A DNA stretch of 64,000 nt from assembly GCA_964221845.1 (NCBI GenBank), contig CAXPZW010000032.1, positions 124,001 through 188,000 of the forward strand, given 5' to 3'. How positions within the stretch are numbered: the first letter of the stretch is position 1; every line of letters begins with the position of its first letter. Source of the DNA: CAXPZW01 sp964221845. Its GTDB lineage: Bacteria; Bacteroidota; Bacteroidia; Flavobacteriales_D; Sanyastnellaceae. Positions 1 to 9,327 of this stretch are shown here, in pieces. Below the pieces are notes generated by a model that was not told the DNA's origin, did no database searches, and worked only from the letters and a program-made list of their open reading frames with translations. A program made the position numbers and the translations under genes.

Positions 1-1721
1 ACAACCACTGGCACTATGAAGGCTACGCGGAGTACGTCCTGTACGACGGCGACGGCAACGCCATGCCAGAGGTGGGCTTTAAAAACGGTTTCTGTGTGTT
101 GGACCTCGAATGTTCGGACGGCGGTACCGCCAAATACAACTGTGGCAACATGGGCGTCACAGCCGGTTGCGGCGACATCTACAGCTCTGGATTGAGCTGC
201 CAGTGGATCGACGTAACCAATGTCCCTGCTGGCTCTTATACGTTTGTGATCCGCACCAACTGGGACGGTTCGCCTGACGCCAACGGCAGCTACGAGCTCT
301 CATACGCCAACAACTTTGCGGCAGTTTGCGTGAGCTTTGAGCGCGATGTCGACGGCAACCTGATCAACTTCACCAAGGATCCCAACTGCGACATCGTTGC
401 AGACTGCTTGGGCATCCCTTACGGCACCGCCCAGCCTGACTGTGCGGGCAACTGCCCAGGTGTGGTTGCCACTGGCGACGTGGACAACACCGGTGTGCTC
501 GACACCCAAGACGTTGACAAGTACGTTTCGGATATCCTCGGCAATGACGCGGTCATCACCCCATGCACCGACCTCGACGCCGACGGCGAAATCACCGTGA
601 GTGACGTTGCGCTTGCAGCGGGCTGCGTATTCTACGGCCCTGAGCACGTGGACGAAAGCGGCGTACATGACCACTGCGTGTGGAACAACGAAGTGACCAA
701 CCCAGCGCACAACGTGACCCTGTCTGTCGGTGACATCAACACCACCGACGGTTACGTAGATGTACACGTTCTCAACCCAGACAACCGCATTGTGGGTTAT
801 GAGTTCACCGTGAGTGGCATCACCATCCAGTCGGTAGAAAACCTGGCTGACCCTGTGGATTACGATGTGACTCCGCAAGCTACGTTGGGTGGCACCCGTG
901 TGATTGGTGCTTCAATGACAGACCAAAGCCTGCCCAAAAACCTCACCGAGACCGGATTGGTGCGCATCTACTACTTCTCGCTCGATGCCGACGAAGTGTG
1001 CATCAGCAACATCGTAGACATCGTCAACGAAGACTACCACAACACCCTGACCACCATCGGCGACTGTGCTTCTGCCCTCTCTGCCGAATTGGCCAACTTT
1101 GCTGCGGATGCCACCGACGTATGTGGCGGCACCACGGTACAGTTCACCGACCTCTCTGCAGGAACAGTGGACAGCTGGACTTGGAGCTTTGACGGCGCGA
1201 CTCCTGCGACCTCGAACGATCAAAACCCTGTGGTGACCTACAACGCTGCAGGTACCTTTAATGTAAGCCTAACGGTGACCACACCAGCTGGTGCTTCAGA
1301 TGTGGAGCTCAAGGAGAACTACATCACCGTGACCGCTCCTACCACATACTATCGTGATCAGGACATGGACGGCTACGGCACCTCTGGCGATGCGGTACAA
1401 GATTGCGCCGCACCGGCGGGCTACGTGACCAACGACTTGGATTGCGACGACACCAACCCCAACATGTACGATGGTGCGCCTGGTACCAATGAAGGGGTAG
1501 ACAACGATTGCAACGGCATTGTAGAAGGTCCAGAGCTCATCCTGTGTGTGGGCGACTTCAACAACTCCAACACCATCGACGTGAGCGACCTCCTGCACAT
1601 CCTGGGCAACTACGGCTGCTTGGGTGAGTGTGAAGGCGCCGACCTCAACGACGACGGCGAAGTGGGCACCCCAGATATTCTGGTACTGCTGGCCATCTTC
1701 GGTGTTGCCTGTACAAACTAA
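1..1721 (+). CDS. Secreted lysyl oxidase-like multidomain protein (5' end outside window)
   Basis: The reading frame is open from base 3, so the start lies upstream. The first ~110 visible residues match the catalytic domain of lysyl oxidases, copper amine oxidases that deaminate peptidyl lysine. An H-W-H copper motif is at bases 6-14 and the signature CQWIDVT is near base 200. The Lys at 81-83 (KNGFC) and Tyr at 180-182 (GCGDIY) align with the two residues that form the LTQ cofactor (human LOX K320 and Y355). After that come a dockerin-like double Ca-binding motif (~bases 470-630), a cohesin-like beta region (~700-1070), a PKD domain (~1085-1340), a MopE-like DxDxDG Ca-binding stretch (~1350-1530) and a C-terminal dockerin-like pair (~1545-1721). 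No T9SS sorting domain is visible at the C-terminus. The family call is firm; substrate and cell location are inferred. Confidence 0.85.
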   Translation, partial: NHWHYEGYAEYVLYDGDGNAMPEVGFKNGFCVLDLECSDGGTAKYNCGNMGVTAGCGDIYSSGLSCQWIDVTNVPAGSYTFVIRTNWDGSPDANGSYELSYANNFAAVCVSFERDVDGNLINFTKDPNCDIVADCLGIPYGTAQPDCAGNCPGVVATGDVDNTGVLDTQDVDKYVSDILGNDAVITPCTDLDADGEITVSDVALAAGCVFYGPEHVDESGVHDHCVWNNEVTNPAHNVTLSVGDINTTDGYVDVHVLNPDNRIVGYEFTVSGITIQSVENLADPVDYDVTPQATLGGTRVIGASMTDQSLPKNLTETGLVRIYYFSLDADEVCISNIVDIVNEDYHNTLTTIGDCASALSAELANFAADATDVCGGTTVQFTDLSAGTVDSWTWSFDGATPATSNDQNPVVTYNAAGTFNVSLTVTTPAGASDVELKENYITVTAPTTYYRDQDMDGYGTSGDAVQDCAAPAGYVTNDLDCDDTNPNMYDGAPGTNEGVDNDCNGIVEGPELILCVGDFNNSNTIDVSDLLHILGNYGCLGECEGADLNDDGEVGTPDILVLLAIFGVACTN

Positions 1722-1743
1722 GACTTGGCCACCGGCCAATGAA

Positions 1744-1774
1744 AAGGGCGTTCCTGCTGGGAACGCCCTTTTTT
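1744..1774 (+). terminator. Intrinsic terminator after the lysyl oxidase-like gene
   Basis: A perfect 10-bp stem (1744-1753 with 1761-1770, 7-nt loop) is followed by a T run to 1774. It lies 23 bp after the stop codon. Confidence 0.9.
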
Positions 1775-1793
1775 ATGTGTCTTCAATTCTTGA

Positions 1794-2519
1794 TCAGGAA
1801 AAGGGACGTTTCCACACGTCGGAGCTGAAGCCTTTGAAACGGCGCATCAGCACAAATGCGGTAGCAGCAGTGATCCCGGCAAAAGCCCAAGCAGAAAACG
1901 CCACTTGTGCCGAGGTTGCCGCATCACCAGCATGGGTGGCTGCCATCCCCACAGGAACCAACGCAGTGCCCACGAGTGCACACGCAGTCACAGTGAGTCC
2001 CAGGGTACGCTTGGTACGCCAAGGGAAGAAGCGCCATGCGCGCAATGGATGTAGATGTTGCCCCCATTGGTAGATCAACGCGTAGCGACCGTGCCCCAAC
2101 TCGGCAAAGAGCAAGGGGTCTTCCTTGCAATCGGGCAAGTGGAAGGCCTCAGCGGGCGCCACAATGCGAAACGATGTGAAGGTGTGACTGGTTTGCTTTT
2201 GCAGTTGCTTGATGCGACGAACGGCCTCGTAAGGCATAGGCGCAGTGAACTGCGCCGTATCCAAAAAGCGCAGGCGGTACTTGACGCAAATGCGGGCGAT
2301 TTCAACCTCGGTATAAATCGACTCAGTAGAAACCCCTTTGGGATAGGAACCCACCGCTTCAGGGTTGGGCGTGTCCAGGGTTTGCTGAATCAGATGCTCT
2401 TGGTACACCTCCTCGTTCAGGGTGTCGAACATGGCGTACACAAAGCGCATGGCACCGGGGTGCTGACGCAGCGCGCGTTGCCGTTGAAGTTCGTCCTGAA
2501 GATTGATGTTGCGGAGCAT
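1794..2519 (-). CDS. Conserved-looking membrane protein of unknown function
   Basis: I do not recognise this family. The 241-residue product has a soluble N-terminal part of ~170 residues, rich in charged residues, and two hydrophobic segments near the C-terminus (about residues 175-200 and 205-230), ending in a basic tail. It therefore looks anchored to the inner membrane by a C-terminal hairpin. I chose the ATG at 2519. The frame stays open to a TTG at 2573, but that codon falls inside a TATCTTTTG sequence on the minus strand that resembles a -7 box. It converges on the lysyl oxidase-like gene and diverges from icmF, with its own upstream region. Confidence 0.6.
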   Translation of the reverse strand: MLRNINLQDELQRQRALRQHPGAMRFVYAMFDTLNEEVYQEHLIQQTLDTPNPEAVGSYPKGVSTESIYTEVEIARICVKYRLRFLDTAQFTAPMPYEAVRRIKQLQKQTSHTFTSFRIVAPAEAFHLPDCKEDPLLFAELGHGRYALIYQWGQHLHPLRAWRFFPWRTKRTLGLTVTACALVGTALVPVGMAATHAGDAATSAQVAFSAWAFAGITAATAFVLMRRFKGFSSDVWKRPFS

Positions 2520-2681
2520 GGAAATCAAAGTCGGGGTTAGGGTAACAACTCCTCTAAGGGAATTGTTGGTCAAAAGATACCTGTTTTTGACAGCCTATAC
2601 CGTGATGATTGCCGACAATCTGTGTCAGTAAACCGCCATTTGTGTTGCGGGACATTCACCGGTGAACGGCGCGCCCTTTTG

Positions 2682-2689
2682 TAATTTTG
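2682..2689 (+). promoter_or_regulatory. -7 box of icmF (TAATTTTG)
   Basis: Full match to the Bacteroidota TAnnTTTG element, 19 nt before the icmF ATG. No TTTG -33 element is present at the usual 19-21 nt spacing. Confidence 0.5.
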
Positions 2690-2708
2690 GCGCACCCAGC
2701 AACCCAAC

Positions 2709-5700
2709 ATGCAAGAGACCCAACCCTACGTTCCCACCCACAACATTCGTGTGGTGACCGCAGCCTCCCTGTTTGACGGTCACGATGCAGCCATCAACAT
2801 CATGCGCCGCATCATCCAACAAACCGGAGCCGAAGTCATCCACCTCGGCCACGACCGCAGTGTGGAAGAAGTGGTGAACACCGCCATCCAAGAAGACGCC
2901 CAAGCCATTGCCATGACCTCTTACCAAGGCGGGCACATGGAGTACTTCAAATACATGTACGACCTGCTCAAGGAAAAGGGCGCCAGCCACATCCGCATCT
3001 TTGGCGGCGGCGGCGGCACCATCCTCCCCGAGGAGATCCAAGAGCTGCACGATTACGGTATCGCGCGCATTTACCACCCCGACGACGGGCGCAAAATGGG
3101 CCTGCAAGGCATGATCAACGACCTGGTGAAAAAATGTGACTTTGCCACCGGCGTTGAACTGAACGGTGAGGTACGCAAGCTCACCGACAAAACGCCCAAA
3201 GACTTGGCGCGCCTGATTTCTGCCGCCGAGAACTACCCCGACGACCACCGCGAAATCCTCGACGGCATTCGCGAACAAGCTTCTACCAGCACCACCCCTG
3301 TATTGGGCATCACTGGAACTGGCGGCGCAGGTAAGAGTTCATTGGTGGACGAGCTCGTGCGACGCTTCCTGCTCGATTTCCCCGAAAAGAACCTGGCGAT
3401 TGTATCGGTGGATCCGTCCAAGCGCCGCACCGGTGGCGCACTCCTGGGTGACCGCATCCGCATGAACAGCATCCGCAACGAGCGGGTGTACATGCGTTCA
3501 TTGGCCACGCGCCAAAGCAACCTGGCCCTGAGTAAGCACGTGCGCGAAGCCCTCGACATTCTCAAGGCTGCGCAATTCGACATGATCATTCTGGAGACCT
3601 CCGGCATTGGTCAAAGTGACACTGAGATCTTGGACCACAGCGACGCCTCGCTGTATGTGATGACCCCAGAATTTGGGGCCGCTACCCAGCTCGAGAAAAT
3701 CGACATGCTGGACTTTGCGGACATCGTGGCCATCAACAAGTTTGACAAGCGCGGTGCTCTGGATGCAGTGCGCGACGTGAAAAAGCAATACCGCCGCAAC
3801 CACCAGCTTTGGGAAGCAGTAGACGAGGATTTGCCGGTGTACGGCACCATCGCCTCGCAATTCAACGACCCGGGCACCAACACGTTGTACCGCGCCATCA
3901 TCGACAAGGTGGTGGAGCGCACCGGCGCAGACCTCCCCTCTTCGTTTGAGATCACCGAAGAGATGAGCGAGAAGATCTACATCATCCCACCCAAGCGCAC
4001 CCGCTACCTGAGCGAGATTGCCGAGAACAACCGCGGGTTTGACGGCTGGGCCAAGTCCCAAAGCCAAGTAGCCGACCAGCTATACGGGCTCAACCAAGCC
4101 GTACAGCAATTCGGCGGCATCGACCAACTCACAGATCCGCAAGACGCGGCTGAGGATGCCACCCTGCAAACCCTGCTAGACAAGTTCAACACGGTCAAAC
4201 GCGACCTCGACCCACACAACTGGGAACTGCTCAAAGGCTGGGCTGCCAAGTGCCAACGTTACCGCGACCCCGTCTTTACCTTTAAGGTGCGCGACAAGGA
4301 GATCAGCATTGACACCCATACCAAGTCGCTTTCGCAGCAACAGATCCCCAAGGTGGCCGTGCCGCGCTTCCGCAGCTGGGGCGACATCCTCAACTGGAGC
4401 CTGCAAGAGAACGTACCGGGTGAATTCCCGTACACCGCCGGCATTTACCCGTTCAAGCGTCAAGGCGAGGACCCCACGCGTATGTTCGCCGGAGAAGGCG
4501 GCCCCGAGCGCACCAACAAGCGCTTCCACTACGTGTCGTTGGGCATGCCGGCCAAGCGTTTGAGTACTGCATTTGACTCGGTGACCCTGTATGGAAACGA
4601 TCCGGCCTACCGCCCGGACATCTACGGCAAGATTGGCAACGCCGGGGTGAGTATCTGCTGTTTGGACGACGCCAAAAAGCTCTACTCAGGTTTTGACCTG
4701 GCCGATCCCAAGACTTCGGTATCGATGACCATCAACGGGCCCGCGCCTATGCTGCTGGGCTTCTTCATGAATGCCGCCATCGACCAACAATGCGAGAAGT
4801 ACATCCGTGAACACAGCTTGGAAAGCAAGGTGAACGACGTGCTGCAGGCCAAGTGGGAAGACCGCGGCCTCACCCGCCCCACCTACCAAGGCGATTTGCC
4901 CGAAGGCAACGACGGACTGGGACTGCTCTTGCTGGGCTGCACGGGCGACGAAGTACTGCCTGCAGAAGTGTACGCGCAAATCAAGGCTGACACCCTCAAG
5001 CAAGTGCGTGGTACCGTGCAAGCGGACATCCTCAAAGAAGACCAGGCGCAAAACACCTGCATCTTCTCTACCGAGTTTGCGCTGCGTTTGATGGGCGACG
5101 TGCAACAGTACTTCATCGACCACGGGGTGCGTAACTTCTACTCGGTGTCCATCTCGGGCTACCACATTGCAGAGGCCGGCGCCAACCCCATCACCCAACT
5201 GGCCTTTACCCTGGCCAACGGGTTCACCTACGTGGAGTACTACCTGAGCCGCGGCATGGACATCAACGCCTTTGGGCCAAACCTGTCCTTCTTTTTCTCC
5301 AACGGCATCGATCCAGAATATGCGGTGATTGGCCGTGTGGCCCGTCGCATCTGGGCCAAAGCGCTGGACAAGAAATACGGCGCCAACCCGCGTGCGCAGA
5401 TGTTGAAGTACCATATCCAGACCTCTGGCCGCTCCCTGCACGCACAGGAGATCGACTTCAACGACATCCGCACCACATTGCAGGCACTCTACGCGATTTA
5501 CGATAACTGCAACTCGCTACACACCAACGCTTACGACGAGGCCATCACCACGCCTACCGAGGAAAGCGTGCGCCGTGCCATGGCCATCCAGCTCATCATC
5601 AACCGCGAGTTGGGACTGGCCAAGAATGAGAACCCGCTCCAAGGATCCTTCATCATCGAAGAGCTTACCGAACTGGTGGAAGAAGCCGTGCTCGCCGAAT

Positions 5701-6107
5701 TTGACCGCATCACCGAACGCGGGGGGGTATTGGGCGCCATGGAAACCATGTACCAGCGCAGCAAAATTCAGGAAGAGAGCCTCTACTACGAGACCCTCAA
5801 GCATACTGGAGAATTCCCCATCATCGGTGTGAATACGTTCCTGTCCAGCAAGGGCTCTCCTACCATTGTTCCGGGAGAAGTCATCCGTGCTACCCAGGAA
5901 GAGAAGGAGTACCAGATCACCATGCTTGAGCAACTGCACGGCGCCGGCAAGGGCACTTCAGAAGAGGTGCTGAGTGGCATCCAAAACACTGCGGTGCAAA
6001 ACGCCAACGTGTTTGAAGGGCTCATGGAAGCGTGCAAGCATTGCTCGCTCGGAGAAATAACCCAAGCGCTGTTTGAAGTAGGTGGCCAGTACCGCCGCAA
6101 CATGTGA
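2709..6107 (+). CDS. icmF: Fused isobutyryl-CoA mutase IcmF (B12 domain, G-protein chaperone, mutase)
   Basis: IcmF interconverts isobutyryl-CoA and n-butyryl-CoA using adenosylcobalamin. Its built-in MeaI-like GTPase handles cofactor loading and repair. The 1132 residues show the family order: a cobalamin-binding domain (residues ~10-145, with DGHD and His25 as the lower axial ligand, and a GGGGG turn), a G domain with a GxxGxGKS P-loop near residue 200, and the mutase barrel from ~540 on. Phe593 (in TRMFAGE) and Gln781 (in KEDQAQN) occupy the two positions where methylmalonyl-CoA mutase has Tyr and Arg. This supports isobutyryl-CoA as substrate. A segment before Gln781 is longer than in methylmalonyl-CoA mutase. 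The gene is transcribed alone. Confidence 0.93.
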   Translation: MQETQPYVPTHNIRVVTAASLFDGHDAAINIMRRIIQQTGAEVIHLGHDRSVEEVVNTAIQEDAQAIAMTSYQGGHMEYFKYMYDLLKEKGASHIRIFGGGGGTILPEEIQELHDYGIARIYHPDDGRKMGLQGMINDLVKKCDFATGVELNGEVRKLTDKTPKDLARLISAAENYPDDHREILDGIREQASTSTTPVLGITGTGGAGKSSLVDELVRRFLLDFPEKNLAIVSVDPSKRRTGGALLGDRIRMNSIRNERVYMRSLATRQSNLALSKHVREALDILKAAQFDMIILETSGIGQSDTEILDHSDASLYVMTPEFGAATQLEKIDMLDFADIVAINKFDKRGALDAVRDVKKQYRRNHQLWEAVDEDLPVYGTIASQFNDPGTNTLYRAIIDKVVERTGADLPSSFEITEEMSEKIYIIPPKRTRYLSEIAENNRGFDGWAKSQSQVADQLYGLNQAVQQFGGIDQLTDPQDAAEDATLQTLLDKFNTVKRDLDPHNWELLKGWAAKCQRYRDPVFTFKVRDKEISIDTHTKSLSQQQIPKVAVPRFRSWGDILNWSLQENVPGEFPYTAGIYPFKRQGEDPTRMFAGEGGPERTNKRFHYVSLGMPAKRLSTAFDSVTLYGNDPAYRPDIYGKIGNAGVSICCLDDAKKLYSGFDLADPKTSVSMTINGPAPMLLGFFMNAAIDQQCEKYIREHSLESKVNDVLQAKWEDRGLTRPTYQGDLPEGNDGLGLLLLGCTGDEVLPAEVYAQIKADTLKQVRGTVQADILKEDQAQNTCIFSTEFALRLMGDVQQYFIDHGVRNFYSVSISGYHIAEAGANPITQLAFTLANGFTYVEYYLSRGMDINAFGPNLSFFFSNGIDPEYAVIGRVARRIWAKALDKKYGANPRAQMLKYHIQTSGRSLHAQEIDFNDIRTTLQALYAIYDNCNSLHTNAYDEAITTPTEESVRRAMAIQLIINRELGLAKNENPLQGSFIIEELTELVEEAVLAEFDRITERGGVLGAMETMYQRSKIQEESLYYETLKHTGEFPIIGVNTFLSSKGSPTIVPGEVIRATQEEKEYQITMLEQLHGAGKGTSEEVLSGIQNTAVQNANVFEGLMEACKHCSLGEITQALFEVGGQYRRNM

Positions 6108-6418
6108 CGCAGTTGGGATGGTATATTGAAGTCGTTGGTATCCGTTCAGCATCAGCGACTTCAACCCAACACGCCTGATCAACCCCAACCTGCCCCTACC
6201 TGAAGGAGTACCAACACCGCCAGACCCAAGTGCCAAGCGAAGCGCCGGCACAAAAAAAACGTGATCAGCGCAGGACGAGCACAACCACGTACGAACCTAG
6301 CACTACTCATCGTCGTTTTCAGGAGTCCGTTTCGAAGGGCGGAGCGCCGGGCAGGACCTTCTGGTCGTACCTGTCCGGTGCGCAGTGAATCCGAAGATAA
6401 TGCCCCTAAAAACGGCGA
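6108..6418. other. 311-bp intergenic stretch between convergent icmF and trkH
   Basis: I see no gene here. It holds a perfect 9-bp inverted repeat (6126-6134 with 6156-6164, 21-nt loop) just after icmF and a second, bulged GC-rich hairpin at 6344-6383. Neither is followed by a T run, so they are not clear intrinsic terminators. They could protect or end the two convergent transcripts, or belong to an undescribed structured RNA. Confidence 0.5.
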
Positions 6419-8266
6419 TTAGCCCACCATGGTGTGGCCCTCTGGATACTTGTAGTTCTTGGCCGTCACACCACTCCCTGTCAAGGCAAACGCCACGGTC
6501 AACGTGCCCACACGCCCCACAAACATCGAGGCCATAATGATCACCTTTCCTGCGGCAGAAAGGTCTGCGGTGATACCGGTACTGAGTCCAACGGTGCCCA
6601 GGGCGGACACCTCCTCAAACACCAAATCGATGAAGCTGCGGCCCTCGGCGGCCAGGATGTGGCTTTCGGTGATGGCCAGCAGGAAAAAGCACACCACGTT
6701 GATGGTGATGAAGAACAGCAGCACCGAATACGCACGCGACTTAAGCACCGCCGAAATGGTACGCTTGTACAGTTCGGCGTTGGCCTTGCCGCGGATGGTG
6801 GCCACCACATCTGCATATATGATGGCGAAGGTGCTGGTCTTGATTCCCCCACCTGTTGAAGAACTGGAGGAACCGATGAACATCAACACGATCAACAGGA
6901 ACAGCATGGGTACACCTATGGAGCCGATGTCCACCGTATTGAAGCCCGACGTACGGGTCACACTTTGGAACATGGCCGTGGTAATTTTACCAAAGAAGCT
7001 GTCGTGACCTGCAAGCGTGCCTTGGTACTCCAAGAAGATGTACGCCACCGCACCCACAGCCACCAGAATGAGCGAGAAGTACAGCGCGATTTTTGTTGGG
7101 AAGCGGATTTGCTTCCATGGTTTTTCCATGCGTTCACGCAGGGAGCGGATGCTGAACAGGTCAAAAATCGCCACCATACCCAGTGCTCCAAAGAACACCA
7201 GCAAGGTCACACACCAGTGGATGAAGTAGTTGGTTTCGATGCCAAACTCAGCGTTGGCCAGGCCGTCGGTAAACAGCGAAATCCCCGCGTTGTTGAAGGC
7301 CGAAACCGAGTGAAACAGCGAATAAAAAGCCTTGTCGCCCACATGCCTGAACAGCTGCCCGTCGAGGGTCTCGTGCCAACTGAAGAACATGGCGACCGCG
7401 CCGATGAGCTCAATGGCTGTGGACCAAATCACCACGCGCCCCAGCATGCTTCGCCCAGAGACAAACGCATCGCGATTCACAAAATCTTCCACCACGTCGT
7501 GCTGCTTCACACCCAATCCAAAACGCGCGGCCAGCGCGAGGAAAGAGCCAAACGCAATGATGTTCAAGCCGCCAAGTTTGATCAGGATGAGCAACACCAG
7601 CTGGCCCTTGAAGGTGAAGAAGGTAGGTGTATCTTCTACCATCAGCCCGGTCACACATGTGGCACTTGTGCTGGTGAAAATCGCGTCCAAGAAGTGCATA
7701 CTTCCCGGGTTGGTGGTCATTTCCGGCAACATCAGCAAACCGGTTCCGATCAGGATGATGGCCAAGAAACTGGAGATGAAAATGACTGCAGGGTTCAAGC
7801 GGACTCGCGGCAGCACATTGCGGGAACGTCCAAGGCCTACGAACACAGCCGTAACGACGTAGAGCTGTAGGAATACCGTAGACAGGTCCCGGTAACTCTG
7901 AATGTCCAACTGTTCAAACAGGCGCTCCAGCACCAGTGTATCGAAGAAATTGTAGCTGATGCCCTCCACCAGCAACAGGAACATCAACAGGCCTTCAAAC
8001 CAGTTTCGCTTGATGAACTCCCAAGGTTTGAAGTCCGCAATGATCCGTACGATGTAATGCAAGATGTAAAAGCCAAAAGACACTTCGATCACGCGAAACA
8101 GCGTGGCCTCTTCCTCAGGGCTTTGCTTGAACCCGTAGTAGATCACCAACGCAACGAGTGCGGTGAGCGACACCACCACGTTGGCGTACTTGCCCACACT
8201 CAGGACACGGTCCCGGTTGTCGTAGAGCCAGAGGTTGACCGATTCGCGGAAATGCTTGAAGGCCAT
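6419..8266 (-). CDS. trkH: TrkH/KtrB-family potassium uptake membrane subunit
   Basis: This is the ion-conducting subunit of a Trk/Ktr potassium transporter in the inner membrane. The 615-residue protein carries the four pore loops of the family: TSATCVTGL, SAFNNAGI, TRTSGFNT and ALGTVGLSTG. The last one is near the C-terminus. About four extra hydrophobic segments precede the first pore unit, as in long Bacteroidota TrkH proteins. The gate-controlling TrkA/KtrA partner is not next to it, so it must be encoded elsewhere. The ATG lies only 3 nt after the stop of the upstream kinase gene, and a -7-like GAACTTTG ends 4 nt before it. The gene may be both read through and started on its own. Confidence 0.9.
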   Translation of the reverse strand: MAFKHFRESVNLWLYDNRDRVLSVGKYANVVVSLTALVALVIYYGFKQSPEEEATLFRVIEVSFGFYILHYIVRIIADFKPWEFIKRNWFEGLLMFLLLVEGISYNFFDTLVLERLFEQLDIQSYRDLSTVFLQLYVVTAVFVGLGRSRNVLPRVRLNPAVIFISSFLAIILIGTGLLMLPEMTTNPGSMHFLDAIFTSTSATCVTGLMVEDTPTFFTFKGQLVLLILIKLGGLNIIAFGSFLALAARFGLGVKQHDVVEDFVNRDAFVSGRSMLGRVVIWSTAIELIGAVAMFFSWHETLDGQLFRHVGDKAFYSLFHSVSAFNNAGISLFTDGLANAEFGIETNYFIHWCVTLLVFFGALGMVAIFDLFSIRSLRERMEKPWKQIRFPTKIALYFSLILVAVGAVAYIFLEYQGTLAGHDSFFGKITTAMFQSVTRTSGFNTVDIGSIGVPMLFLLIVLMFIGSSSSSTGGGIKTSTFAIIYADVVATIRGKANAELYKRTISAVLKSRAYSVLLFFITINVVCFFLLAITESHILAAEGRSFIDLVFEEVSALGTVGLSTGITADLSAAGKVIIMASMFVGRVGTLTVAFALTGSGVTAKNYKYPEGHTMVG

Positions 8267-8269
8267 GGA

Positions 8270-9256
8270 TCAAAGTTCGGCTACGGCGTCCAACAATTGG
8301 AGCTGCTCGATGGGCACCACGCCCACTTTTTCGCACACCAATCCACCGGCGAGGTTGGCCAAGGCGGCCAGTTGTTTGTGTTCTAGGTCTTGCGCCAGGC
8401 ACAGTGCGGCCACAGCAATGACGGTATCTCCGGCCCCACTGACGTCCACAATCTCACGTCGGTGTGCAGGAATGCGTGCCACTTCACCGTCGCGTTTGGT
8501 GTAAACGCCGTATTCGCTGAGGGTGATCAGAGAATGGCGGTTTTTCATACGCGCCTCCAACTGCTCAACGGCAGCGGTGATGCTTTCAACGCTAGAAGCG
8601 TCCACCTCCACGCCAAGGCCCTCACGCAATTCCTTGAGGTTGGGCTTGAACAGCGTGCAGCCTTCGAAGGCAAAGAAGTGTTGCTTCTTGGGATCGACGG
8701 CTGTAGGAATGTTTCGCGCGTTGCACGCGGTGATGATGCCGCGAATGACCGCCTCGCTCAGCAGGCCCTTGTTGTAGTCTTCTAGTATAACTACGCTAGG
8801 TTGGTGCTGGTCGAGTTGGGTGAGCACGTGTCCAAGGAAGGCTTGTTCCAACTCAGGATCGAGGTAGGAGGTGTCCTCTTCGTCCACCCGCATGAGGTGT
8901 TGGCCTTGGGCGATGACGCGGTTTTTTACTGTGGTCTGCCGCCCAGCATCGGAGAGCAAACCGGAAGGGTCAAATCCGCGTTTTTCCATCAACGCGCGGT
9001 AGCGCTCGCCGGCAGCATCATCGCCGATGACGGCACAAATGATGGGGGTCGCCCCCAAGGTTTTTAGGTTGAGCGCAACGTTGGCTGCGCCGCCCAAGCG
9101 GTCTTCCTTGTGGGTCACCTCCACCACGGGAACAGGCGCCTCGGGAGAAATGCGGCGGACGTCGCCCCAGGTGTAGCTGTCGATCATCACGTCGCCCACC
9201 ACAAGCGCGGTGTGCTGGTCAAAGCGTTGGATGTGACGGTGTAGCGTATTGGGCAT
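8270..9256 (-). CDS. rfaE1: D-glycero-beta-D-manno-heptose-7-phosphate kinase (PfkB family)
   Basis: The 328-residue protein is a PfkB-family sugar kinase. The N-terminal DSYTWG and RISPEAPVPVVEV stretches are typical of the HldE/RfaE kinase domain, which phosphorylates heptose 7-phosphate at C1 on the route to ADP-heptose for LPS. The C-terminal DVSGAGDT motif carries the catalytic Asp and anion hole. The adenylyltransferase domain of bifunctional HldE is absent, so that activity must be encoded elsewhere. I chose the ATG at 9256 over codons further upstream because a TAAATTCG -7 box lies 14 nt before it. It is the first gene of a two-gene unit with trkH. The exact sugar substrate is inferred from motif similarity. 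Confidence 0.8.
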   Translation of the reverse strand: MPNTLHRHIQRFDQHTALVVGDVMIDSYTWGDVRRISPEAPVPVVEVTHKEDRLGGAANVALNLKTLGATPIICAVIGDDAAGERYRALMEKRGFDPSGLLSDAGRQTTVKNRVIAQGQHLMRVDEEDTSYLDPELEQAFLGHVLTQLDQHQPSVVILEDYNKGLLSEAVIRGIITACNARNIPTAVDPKKQHFFAFEGCTLFKPNLKELREGLGVEVDASSVESITAAVEQLEARMKNRHSLITLSEYGVYTKRDGEVARIPAHRREIVDVSGAGDTVIAVAALCLAQDLEHKQLAALANLAGGLVCEKVGVVPIEQLQLLDAVAEL

Positions 9257-9270
9257 GGCGGAATTTGAAG

Positions 9271-9278
9271 CGAATTTA
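9271..9278 (-). promoter_or_regulatory. -7 box of the rfaE1-trkH unit (TAAATTCG)
   Basis: TAnnTTCG on the minus strand, 14 nt before the ATG at 9256. It supports the chosen start. Confidence 0.5.
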
Positions 9279-9327
9279 GGGGAATTGCGCATGGATGGGC
9301 TTCGGTCTGATTCCCGATTTTCGTCCC

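Noticed and set aside
2625..3278. Minus-strand frame opposite the start of icmF
   Set aside because: It is a shadow of the certain icmF frame, has no family-like motif and no own upstream signals.
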